In this document: piece after piece, positions 23,868 to 35,100 of the stretch
Position numbering within the stretch: the stretch's first letter is position 1
How the letters are laid out: the number at the start of each line of letters is the position of its first letter
Source of the DNA: Vandiemenella viatica
Lineage: Eukaryota > Arthropoda > Insecta > Orthoptera > Morabidae
DNA length: 64,000 nucleotides
Reading direction: 5' to 3'
NCBI GenBank assembly: GCA_031002005.1
Contig: JARYHS010009186.1
Coordinates: forward strand, 187,514,437-187,578,436
Notes under the pieces: generated by a model
What the model was told of the DNA's origin: nothing
The model's database searches: none
What the model saw: the letters and a program-made list of their open reading frames with translations, nothing else
Position numbers and translations under genes: made by a program

Positions 23868-24230
23868 CATGGGCGTAGCTACTATGGGGCTAGGCGGGGC
23901 AGTGCACCGGGGCCCCTACGCTCAGGGGGCCCTCAAGCGCAGTTCAGAGGGCCCACGGGCATTCATGGCAAACTGGCGACCGTTGTTTTTAGCTCTACCG
24001 TCGTCTAAGGGGGCCCCTGACACAGGTAGCTCCCTCACTAAGGGGCCCTCACTACTCAGGGCGACCCAACCACTGCTTAGGGAGCCCCCAAGCACAACTC
24101 AGGGGCCCCCAGCCTCAGCTCGGAGGGCCCCTACCAGCAACACAAAGCAAAAGAAAGGTCGCCCATCTGGCCTGAGGGCCCAAAATAAATTTTTTGCACC
24201 GGGGCCCTTGTTGACCTAGCTACGCCACTG
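23868..24230. mobile_element. GC-rich hAT-type MITE (363 bp)
   Basis: The left end CATGGGCGTAGCTA and the right end (reverse complement CAGTGGCGTAGCTA) are inverted repeats, with gtgcaccggggccc also mirrored inside. A perfect 8-bp duplication, caactagt, flanks it (23860-23867 and 24231-24238). Inside are irregular repeats of ctcaggggcccc. It has no transposase. It shares its terminal CATGGGCGTA with the element at 1468-1941. Confidence 0.85.
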
Positions 24231-24424
24231 CAACTAGTACTCGGTGTCGTCATTGTTCTCAGCCCTGATGGTTTTGATACAGGAGTTGCTTTGAAGTTCT
24301 TGCAGTTGGCATACTTCGATGTTATTGTCCAATCTAGTGAGTGGTCATCTCTATTATTACTTGCACCCCCAACTATTCCGTCCAGATGTCATCTTCCTAC
24401 ATCCCTCTACATATAGTGAATAGG

Positions 24425-24690
24425 AGTGGTATGGTGGCTCGGTGGTTAATGCATCTGACTGGACATTGAAAGGTCTCTCATTTAAATCCTGTCTTACTGT
24501 GATTTCAGAGCCCCTAACCAGACCTTCACATATAGCACAGCTTGCTGTTTAATATGAAGTACGCCAGAAAGCTTCCGTTGTTCTGATTCCACGTTAAACT
24601 GTAGATTCCAATTTCCTAGTAGGATTACCGGGTTAGGTTGTATGAGCAGGAAAAGAAATGGCCACCCTACTTCCAATACAAAACTAAGTA
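24425..24690 (+). mobile_element. SINE family C
   Basis: The tRNA-like head (ggtggctcggtggttaatg) is followed by the family C body: taatatgaagtacgccagaa, gcttccgttgttctgattcc, acgttaaactgtagatt. The tail is degraded. Confidence 0.78.
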
Positions 24691-24699
24691 TATTTTCTT

Positions 24700-25939
24700 C
24701 AAGAGAGTCCAACCGACCATCATCTTGCATATCAAGCTTAACTTAACTTTTAAAGTGAACTGAATGATTATATTTGGCTTTTGGATTTTTATACGTGTTC
24801 CAGTACTCCATTACCATTTAGAATCTCTTCTGTGTCTATTACCTGACTATATTTCTGAGGGTTCTTGTTAATGTTGTTTAATAGGTGTTAATTTTATTCA
24901 CCGTCTATGTGTCCTTCATAAGTTATGTGATTTCCAATGTAGTACTGGAGATGTGTGACTTGTATGGTTTTACATTATAAACCTCAGTTTTATATGATTG
25001 GGTCTTGCCTTAACAAAGCCGTCATCTGGGTTTTCTTTTTGATATTTTCAAATTATGGTTTAAACTTGACTGACGAAACTTGTACACTGCACACTATTTT
25101 GTTCTTGTTTTCTGAAATGACTTCCTGGACGTCGGCGCATCGTAATATAATCACTTACCATTATTTTACGACTTTTATATCTGCTGTAGCTTCAGAAACT
25201 CTCGAGATGTTTATTAGATCTTCCACGCAGATACTGAATGCGGTGGGGACATATTGGAGGCTTAACCGAATCCTTGATCTACATCTTACCTCTGCTGACT
25301 TTTCTTCAGGTATCTGTGATATCAGTGTTTTTATATAGGTTTTGGATTACTTTAATTAAATGTACAGGATATCGCTTTTTTGTGTGACTTTCCACAGAAA
25401 ATTTCTCTCTACTTAATCAAGCGATTTTGAAAGTATGGGAATGCTAGGTGTGTCTGCACATACAATCCTGTTGTTTTTGTATTATATGTTACGTGGTAAA
25501 TCCATTGTTACGTTAGGATCACGTTTGTTGGAAACCCTCTTGTTATTCAGTTAAAATAAAATATGAGCAATTTCGATGTACTGTTTTTCTACAAATTTTT
25601 AATTTAGAATTTAACATACCCCCAATGTTTCATGTCCCATCTAATTGTCCTTTCGTAAATAGGTAAATTGTCCTCTGAACTACTAATATCAGTTACTAAT
25701 CTTTAGCAACTAAATCCTAACAATGTACATGACTGATATTTCTGTGATAAGCTTATAAAATAATTACCACATAAGAACCAAATTTGCAGTTGTGAACGGA
25801 GAGAACTGACATTTGGCCAATTAAGTCATACAGCCAACATAAATGATTTAATTCATATTATCCACACATCGGTGGAATTTATTTCAAGTTATTTATTAAA
25901 ATCAAAACAAATTACAACACAGGAAGAGCACTGTACATA
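24700..25939. other. Intergenic, no gene recognised
   Basis: A 127-codon plus-strand frame (24955-25338) was examined. It may be the antisense of a decayed retroelement, but no motif was firm enough to call. Confidence 0.3.
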
Positions 25940-26045
25940 ATATAACACTCTGGTGTCAGGTCGAGCTCGAACCGACGACCCTTAGCACGAAAATTCTTTC
26001 ATACTCAGGAGCCAGTAACAACGACTACTCAAGAGTGTCGAGGTC
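25940..26045 (-). repeat. tRNA-like SINE fragment
   Basis: The minus strand contains gtcggttcgagctcgac with a tRNA-like arm before it. No anticodon stem could be assigned. Probably a SINE head. Confidence 0.35.
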
Positions 26046-27289
26046 ATTCTTTTTAACAGTGATTTGTGAAATAATAGAAAAAACATCCAAAATTTAAAAC
26101 CGCACAGTTGTTAAAAGAATAACTATGCAAACTGGCGTAGTGTGTTTGTATAAACTGCGGAACTGTACTCATATTAGAGAAGTGGAATGATCAATGCAAT
26201 AACAGTTCTTAATACCCCCTATCTGACTACAGCTTTTGATAATGGTATTATATTCACCGCCTGAAATTACAGCATTTCATATCAAGAATTCCAGTATAAA
26301 TGTTCATAACAGATAGAAATATGGCAAGCCTTCGCTATTTTAGATCGCATTTAATAACGTCGTTGCAGTAAATATGCTCGTCCCTTCGAACAGATGTCAG
26401 TAATGACGGAAAATTCTTAAGTTTATGGGAAAGGAAAAATGTTTACAAGTTTTGAATAAGTATATAAAACGTTTGGTCATAGACCTATAATTTACGCTTT
26501 TTTAGTTTTATATCTGTATAGCAACATTGAATAAAATTCCACGAAGAATTAAAAAAAAAGAGAGAAACGCTGATGCTTATCTGTGGATTAATATATGGAA
26601 AGTAAACGAAATATAAATGCGGTTTATGTTTTGGGAGACTCTGAAAATGTATGTCTCGAATGTTCGAAGTAGATTATTGTGAATTATATAAAGTACTAGT
26701 ATTTTCCCACTGCTTCACCCACGCGGACCTTGCTGTGCTTTTAATGAAGTCGTTTATTTTTTTCTTCTGGTACCAGAGTATAAATGTTTGTAATGTAGTA
26801 TCCTTCTACCCATTAACGTAAATTACATTATACAATTTCTTTGCGTTTAGCGGAGTGTTGATCTCTGATTTAGTGGTGTATTAACTTTTTTGCGTTCTAA
26901 CCTTCTATATTCTAGAAAACTTAAGAAATAAGTAATCCAACTTAAGTAAGCAAAAATAATAATAGGAGACTCCAAAGAGCGGAGTGTTTTTCTAGGTTGC
27001 ATCGTGATCTTTGATGGCTGACTTGTGAAGTAGTATTCATCTGAGATGCAGCCTAATCTGTGGTGTTTGTCTGTTATCGGTACGAACGCATTATCGTTTC
27101 TCGCTCCGCTTCTCGGTCACATAGTCTCACAAAATACTACGCAGATTTTAAGCTAGGACATAAACTTTCAAACCGAGTGACAAAGGGAAAGACAGATTCA
27201 GCCGGCCTAAGATTTATATTAGTACAGGTAGATGGAAGTGAGTTTGTTTGTGTTTCGTAGTTTCGTTGAGGTTTATTTGGTTGTTGCCT
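26046..27289. other. Intergenic, no gene seen
   Basis: AT-rich, short frames only. Confidence 0.4.
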
Positions 27290-27450
27290 CTCTCAGGCTG
27301 CAGAGTGGTACAGTGGCAGTGTCAGAGTCCAGACGTCGCCAGCAGTAGCGCTGCCCGCAGTCTGTGGCCGACGCTGCTGCGGCGACGCCGCCGACGTTTG
27401 CGGCGTCCCCCGTACGTGATGGACTGCAACAGTACAGGAGCGTGACAGGT
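27290..27450. other. GC- and CpG-rich island, function unknown
   Basis: The sequence switches sharply from AT-rich to dense CpG (cgacgccgccgacgtttgcg). On the minus strand an acceptor (ctcctgtactgttgcag) is followed by 33 open codons including an arginine run and a stop, so it could be a terminal exon. It could equally be an unmethylated promoter or first exon, or a repeat. The arginine-rich peptide is unlike the end of an odorant-binding protein. Confidence 0.35.
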
Positions 27451-27689
27451 CTGCAGCCTACAACAGTAGAACTAATACGAACAACACTGGGACTGGAGAG
27501 CACAGCCAAAACTACCTGAAGCAGCAAATAATGAAACACTCGCACATTGCAAATAAACAACAGACCCACCAGAGCTTGACGTTGGTAGAAGAGCTTGTAA
27601 AAGAACTGTTTGAATGAGTCATCTGATATACATTTTGCAAGTAATGCGGACGCAACGTTATTCTACATTAGCCAAATTATAAATTTGGA

Positions 27690-27875
27690 GTTAACTGTCG
27701 AAGGTAAAAACTGTAGAGGAAGACAAAGATTAGAATATATGAAGCAGATAATTGAGGATGTTGGTTGTAGGGTTATGTAGAGATGAAGAGGTTAGCACAA
27801 GATAGGAAGGGATGGAGGATTGCATCAAACCAGTCGAAAGACTGACCACAGCAAAATAATAATAATAAAAAATTT
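27690..27875 (+). mobile_element. Non-LTR retrotransposon 3' end (short copy)
   Basis: Near-identical in wording to the end of the LINE at 19413-20135: aactgtagaggaagacaaag, then aagcagataattgaggatg and cagtcgaaagactgaccaca, followed by an (aat)n tail. Strongly 5'-truncated. Confidence 0.85.
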
Positions 27876-28352
27876 ACAGTACTTATAAATGTGACATTAC
27901 ATCAGTGTAAATCCTTAATTAAACGTAGTTTAGTCTTCTGCTCAATACATCAAAACTTTATACAAGCCTCATTCATCCTCAAAGTTAACCAGGAAGCAGT
28001 TAAAGCGATTTAACAACTTGAACGAGATTCGACTTAATCTACTTCGGCCCCAGTGACAGAAGGGATAGGATTAGAGAAATAAGGTGCCATACTGGTGCTT
28101 GTATGAATTCTTCCTTCCCTCGTGCCATTTGGGATTGGAATGTACAGAGCAGAAAATAGTTTTGGCGCAAAGCATCCTCAGATCCTCTCCCTCCCTCCCC
28201 CACAATTTTATAAATTGCAGAACAGAAATGTAGATGTAAATTGTGTCTGAGGTGTGTGTTGTTGGTGCATATTTGAAGACTGAGGGTTGATTCACTTCAA
28301 CCATTGTTAAGTTAATACGAGTGACAGCTATCTACCGATTTTTCGTTAGTTA
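27876..28352. other. Intergenic, no gene seen
   Basis: Short frames only. Lies downstream of the OBP gene in that gene's orientation and could hold part of its 3' end. Confidence 0.35.
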
Positions 28353-28575
28353 ATTTTTTTTTACTTGGTCTTTACGCCTCGTCGACATCAAAATCATTAT
28401 AGGTGGGAGAGGATTGAGGACAAGGAGCGTCAAGGAATTTGGTCATGGCTTACTAAAGGGACCATTCCAGGAATAACATGAGATGATTTTGGGAAACCAT
28501 TCAAATTGGATGGCTGGACGAGAAGTTGAGCTCACGTCCTCTCGAAGGCCAAAGATTTAGACTCGCCAGTGACTT
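28353..28575 (-). mobile_element. SINE family A, diverged copy
   Basis: Minus strand: eroded head, core with ttggaatggt-like changes, and a preserved tail gtcgacgaggcgtaaag plus poly-A. Lies just downstream of the OBP gene region. Confidence 0.75.
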
Positions 28576-28668
28576 CATAATTTTAACGCAGTTCCGCAAA
28601 GTTTTTCACTTATAATGCACTCTGCATACAAAGGTACTGTAATAATTGAGTAATCAGTGAATAATATC

Positions 28669-28719
28669 TTAGGTACAGGGATCATCACATATCGAACATG
28701 GGATAGGTAAATATGACTC
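28669..28719 (-). CDS. Possible OBP terminal exon (tentative)
   Basis: Acceptor ggttattcttccag, then sixteen phase-0 codons (ESYLPIPCSICDDPCT) and TAA. The length fits an OBP C-terminus, but three extra cysteines are unusual and no polyadenylation signal was seen right after it. Competing acceptors within 100 bp (for example tcaattattacag near 28640) give other short endings. Confidence 0.25.
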   Translation of the reverse strand, partial: ESYLPIPCSICDDPCT

Positions 28720-29087
28720 CTGGAAGAATAACCTTTGTAGAGTTACAACGCGACATTACGAATACGTCTGCCGAAATTTAATAGACTTTGATATGAAGGA
28801 GACGCGAATATGGCTACTACGGACTGGCTAATAACCATACGTTAACGTACGATTCACAGTGCATTACTTGTTTGTTGACTATTTTGTTGGTCTCGCGTAC
28901 ACTTTTCTTTAAACAATAAATGTGTAAGCGACGATTTCAAGCAGAATGAACGGAGTTTTATAGTGGCTAATCGATATCACAAAAACCTTGTAGCATATTG
29001 CTGTAACAGTTAGAATAAATGTTATATATTCCGATGGAGCTTTTTAGTTGAATTTGAATAAAATACATCAAAAAGTGTTCAACTTAC

Positions 29088-29152
29088 CGTTTGAAGAGCC
29101 CTTCGTATGCATAGGAACTGCTGGTATACTCTGTCACAGGTTGCATTCGTCC
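29088..29152 (-). CDS. OBP exon 6: C5-X8-C6
   Basis: 65 nt, acceptor attctgtcaacttag and donor CAAACG|GTAAGT. Two bases complete the split glycine, then TNATCDRVYQQFLCIRRALQ and a threonine. CDRVYQQFLC is the invariant C5-X8-C6 block. The strong donor shows that at least one more exon follows. Confidence 0.93.
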
Positions 29153-32100
29153 CTAAGTTGACAGAATAGAATATGCTCATTAACCCCACACCACTGAAAC
29201 CTTTAAGAACCTAATGCAAACTGCAAAATTAAATTTTGTTTTGTTGCTAACTGAATTAGGCACTAGAATAAATTAACAACGGAAACCCTGAAAGAATTTC
29301 AAATTAAAATTCGTAAATGGCAAAAATGGACTGGTGTTAAAATTGAACTCAAAGAATTAAAAAAAAAAAAAGAAAATCATGAAATTGGAAAGTAGATGTG
29401 TTGGGAAATTGCCACAGGGATATATGCTCCATCGTATTTAATTTTCTGAAATGTTAATAATTGAAGATAAAGACTTTTCGTTGGCCCACGAACTCACCTG
29501 CGCTGAAACAATTCTGACGAAGGGCATTGAATGTCGTGCCATCGACGATAACGCCCATTTTCCTCATCAGCGCTGTCTGTAGATTGTAGTAGGCGACTGT
29601 CGCTGTCATAGAGAGACTGCCGTTTGTCACCTACAGTTACCGTAAGTACATTAGTTACTTCCCTGAAAGTAATTGGTACGTGTGAACCAAAGTGAATAAA
29701 TAACGGAAACTTACCAATCCTTCCCTTTCAGCTATGCAGTTGATAAAACACTGCAAAGAGAATGAAAATTAAGTTCTTTGTCCGACAGCTTAGCAATGCA
29801 ACAACTTATTTCGTACTTTATTATCTACTTTTATTAGAACTTCAGAAACACGGTATATCTTATTGTACCAATGAAGGCTACGAATTGATGGAAACGAAAG
29901 GAAAGAAAAAATGTTTTGGTGATTAACCTCCAGTGATAACTTGTATCAAATCATTTTTTCCTGTTATAATAGCACTTATGTTTTAAATTTTGTTTTATTA
30001 TTTGGCCAATATATTCACAAAAATCAGGGTTTTAGAGATGTTAAAGCGAATTTATTGTTTAAAGACATTTTAAATCGTATACTGTGTTCAGTGTATAGAA
30101 CAGACAATTAGAAACACCTTAATAAAGAATAGTGTAATGGTATACGGTGTGCCTCTATTGGAAATGAAACTTATACTTGGCATAATTTTTTGGTTCGTTG
30201 GGTGTGTATACACCTTAGTATATATATATCCTGTTACCTACATTGATTGAGAAATTCTGGATTTTCCTCCTTTAATTTCAAACCAAACCATAGATATGTT
30301 ACCACGTAGGAAAGTCAGATGAACTTAAAATATTACGAATAAAGGAATATATTCTAAGAAAATAACACGTAAAAATTTAACGTTATCTTGTATTAATTCC
30401 GTTTAGATTTTCAGCAGTCTACACAGCAAAAATATGTTTATTATAAAAAATTCTACAGATTATGCTCATGATAGTTTTTATCAATATTCTTGTTTAGTTG
30501 TTACTTGCTTGTGTTCATATGATTTCATTCAATGTTACAGTACAGTAATGGAGAAGTAATGGATCTCAGCATCGTTGGCAGATTGCGTCGAAAGCAAGAC
30601 TCCATAATTTATATCTCCAAAGTTAATGTTTCAGGGATAAGTTTGAGTACCGTAACAAATATTAAAGCTTCTTAATCATATATGGTACATGAAAAAAATC
30701 TTGTAAAATTTTTTACTGTTTATTTAACAAGACTCAAAATATTCAAAAAACTTTACACAGACATTTAACGGAAAAAATATGTATTAATAAAATACGTGAA
30801 TTCAGTATTCCATAAATAAACGTTGATGGAACACATTTATGTACACAAAATCTGAAGTTCGGGGTTACACAATCAGCGTGCATCGTTGCTTACACAGTGA
30901 GTTTACATGTGTTTCTTTTGAGTGCAAATATTTGGTAATTTTTTACCGCGAATACTAGTCCAGTATTTTGTTGTCAGCTGCTGTTTGGTTACTTGAATAT
31001 TGATAGGAATATGTCCTACAATGAGGCCATTGATGTGGAATGACTGCTAACGCTTTGCTTTATTTAAGCGAACAACAAGTCTACGAGAGCGGAAGAGTCA
31101 TGAAATATTTCATTCTGGTCAAACAACTATTTGTTCGGTTATAAAATCACAAATTAACTGTGGGTGTATTATTTAAAAATCGTTGTGTATGACAAAAATT
31201 GTGCATTAAAGCACGCCAATGACCTTCCGTTGGGTTACACACACATTTTCTGTATTTTAAATTGATTTTGTGTTGTAATGGCAAGACTACATCTTGGAAT
31301 GGTAAAGGTAGCTGGTCCTTACCTTCGTGTCCTGGGATGCATTTACAGTCAAAGTTGTTAAGTCTCCTGAAAAAGGCGGAATAATTACACTGTAAAAAAG
31401 ATTTAAAACAATTTTATAACTAATACCTGTAAAAGGAAACTATTTGAACGAGTGGAGGCTTTTCCAGCTTATCAAGTGTATAAAATGTTCTCGGGTCGTC
31501 TAATGGGAAGGCGCATCCATTTGATGCGGCGATTTGAAGCTGCTTTCCGAGGCTCGAAAAAAATTTATACAGCAAAATCTTTGTTTCGTGAGGAAGTTGG
31601 AATTCTATCATAGCCCCATCCCTATGGCTCAAAGTGTTTCCATCCTAATAATGGGCGATCTCGTGGCTCAGTGATTAAGAAGACTGACAGCAAGTCGAAC
31701 TGTTCCCGGGTCGAATCCGCGTGATTCTGGTTTCACGTTAAAATGTAGGCCCCTTTACCTGTGATACTGGGTTAGTATATCTCATTTTTTAGAATCCAAC
31801 AATCCTTCGAGTTGAGGAAGTTGTTTAACTTTAGCTTTTAACCATATTAGTAATCTCTCTCGAAGCACAAAGGTTAATTTATAGTCCCCCACCCAAGACC
31901 TTGTTCGAACCTGTGATCCTTATAGCGTAAGGTTATCATTGCTATTTCTAAAAAAAAAATTATTTGGATTTGTATATTGAGCATGGAAGGTAATGTTTCA
32001 CCCCTTAGAGAAGCTATCGGGCGAAATAATTATAAAATACCAAGACAAATATTTTCAGTCAATTCCTTATTTATCTTGGTATTTAATATGTAATTAATTT

Positions 32101-35100
32101 TCTATCACAGAATGAGACGTTTTATGTGTATGTATGTTCGTTTGGGCCAACTAGGACCACTTTAAACCTTTCTTTGGCTTGAATTTGCTGCTGATATGCA
32201 CACATCACTCTTACAACTAGGGTTTCTAGTCAAAGAGGCGATCTACAATTTAGCGTAGAATCTGAACCACGGAAGCGTTCTGGCGTACTTCACATTACGC
32301 AGTAAGCTATGACAGAGATAAAGGTTGGTTTAAGGGCTTATGAGAATCCCGCTGAGCCAGGGTTTCGAACCGGGGTCTTCCGAATTCCAGCCAGATGACT
32401 TCACCACTGAGTCACCATGCCGCTCTATGTGTGCATTTATTTTTAAAACACTTTTTTTTTTTTACATGCATCTAATGAGTAGTAACTAATGTACACCAAA
32501 AATGATAGTATCATTATAGTACTTTATTTCCCAAAGAAATAAAAATTTCGGGTCTACTGGAAATCGTGATTCCGCTACAACATTCAGTAATGACATCATG
32601 ATACTGCTGTATACAGTAGAAAGACGTATTATTTTCAAGCAGTAATTCCGATGTAATACAGCATGGACCATTATTTTCAAACACAAATTAGGTTGTCATA
32701 CAGCCTGGACCAGCATGACACCGTTCAATGTACTTCGATAAGTAGTTATAGTGGTGTCTTGCGTTTGACTATTTCAGTATTATGGTGCCAATTCCAGTAA
32801 TCCAAAAATTTCGTAATTATATTATTCCCAGTGTGGTCGAATCGTTTGACAATAATCCTCTGCTGGCCAGCATATTTCCAGCATAGGAGAATAGGACTAG
32901 TAATCATTTTTACTTTAGGAAAACAACCGAACTAACAAAAGAAATAAAACACAAAATCGTTTTACCAACCATGCTCTACTGCGCACGACAGGAACCTAGT
33001 GAAGGCACATATAACGAACGTAGAATATAGTCCTACTATTCCTGCTAAACGAGCACTGTGGAAATATAATAACAGAACAAATGTAACGGTACCTATTGTA
33101 GACAGTGCCCTATAGCCAACATGAAACAGTATCAGGTTCGAATTTGAGGAAATACGAAGATGTAGAAAATCATTCATAATACCAATTACTCTGTCATCAG
33201 ATTTACGCGTCAATCTGCACGTGCCTACGTGTTCTGTGATGGCCTCGTCTGTCCATGTTGAACAGCTGTGGACAGTGTGTTTACCATAGTCGGCAGCGCG
33301 TATTTTATTTGTGAAATCGTGAAGTCGGGTAATATTTTAACTCTCAGTAAATGTAAGTTTGCTTTAGTTCTTACTGAACGTGAATACACAAATGTGATGG
33401 TTATGAAATAAATAAGCACATGCTTTTCTAATCTAAACGACAATATTTTTATTACGGATAGTCTCTGTGTTGAAGATAGGTGCCTAAATTCTTGCGTGTT
33501 CTGAAATCGACTTCTAACATAATCTGAAGGAACCTTTGGTGTTGTTCACAATAATAGCAGAGATAGCAAATTAAAATTGACATTTGGTTTCAATTTTTGG
33601 AACATAGGATCTTATATTTAGACCTTCTAGTTACGTATATTACGTTCTAGGTACATAGTGAAATCCAGCACTTTCTAAGTACTTCATGTAATCCGGCAGA
33701 TAGAGCAGCGTTTTTGTATGATTTATGTGTTTTCATGTTTTTTGTGTTTTATTGTGTTTTTTGTGTTTTATTGTCTTTTTTATTTTTGTTGAGGATGTTT
33801 TTGGTCAGCTCTTTTTTTCTCTGATGGTACTTTAGGGTTATGGTAAGGGTGTAGACAACAGGCACAAAATATGTCGACTTTAGGAGCTTCTCTAGTACAG
33901 CACTATAGGAGCAAATTCAGAGGTTATTATTTTTTTAAATATATGTTTTTGCGCATATTGTTTACCAACAGTTGTTATGTGTAATGGAATGAGAAATTGG
34001 GATGCGGGAAATGACTTTAGAATACGCTGTTGCCAATTAAGGTGGTCAGAGGTTTGGAAAATGGAAAAATAAATTCTGAATGTGTCTACAATTATTGCTT
34101 GTTACCTTAATGCTTAAACGGTCTAAAAATGTTATTAATTACTTTGAACCATACTAGAAGCTTCAAATCGGCGTGGTTAAAAACGTGCACGTGAGATCTC
34201 CATACTACCCGTTGTAGTTATTTCTCTGGTGTTTTAAAAATCGCCCGAACGGTAATATCTGCTCACATGAAAACTGTTTTCTTTGCTATTTTTATGTGTG
34301 TTGGTTTACTGGATTAATTTCTCTACGTGTTTAATTAGAGATAGTGTAATAAAAAGTGCTCTTAGAAGCAAATACATCTTTTGTTTTTCCCGGTTATACA
34401 GGGTGTTAAAAAAAGTGTTAAATATTTTAGGAGGTGATAGTACGCGGCAAAACAAGACAAAAATATTTAGTAAATATTGAGCCACACACACATACTTTCG
34501 GAGTTAGTGACAGGTGCGCAATGTGACGTCCGTCAGTGGAAATGCATGTCTCTGTCCTACGGCGTAAGAAATCACGCCCTCTTTTAAACTGTATTGGTTG
34601 GTCCTATAACTGCTGACATGCATCGAAGACGTACAGGACTAACTAAGACAATTAACAAGAGTGAGATTCCTTTTGCTGAAGGACAAAGGCATGAATTTTT
34701 ATGGACGGACATCACATTCGCACCACCTTTTAACTCCGAGAGTATCTATTTGTGGCCCAATGTTCATTAGATACTTTTGTCTTTTTTTGATGCCTAATAT
34801 CAGCTCCTAAAATAAAAGACACATTTTTTTTTAATGCCCTGTATTGCTACATTTTGAGGACTAATGCCCGATACTCTAATGAAGTTTCGTGGCTGCCATT
34901 AAAGAATTTCGCCCATTGAAACAGCCAATCAAGTATCACACCAAAAGAACGAGCTGGTAAACTAACATTAAAGGAATAATGGAATTTAGTGGAAAGTATC
35001 TGAATTTGGTGGTCAGAACAGTCTGAAACTTATGACGAAGATGATTTGTAGTATTTTTTTTTAACTAGATTTTTTTATGTAATCTCGGGAGTCTGTTGAT

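Noticed and set aside
23704..24219. 171-codon open frame on the plus strand
   Set aside because: Most of it is the GC-rich hAT-type MITE. The frame is open only because the element is stop-poor.
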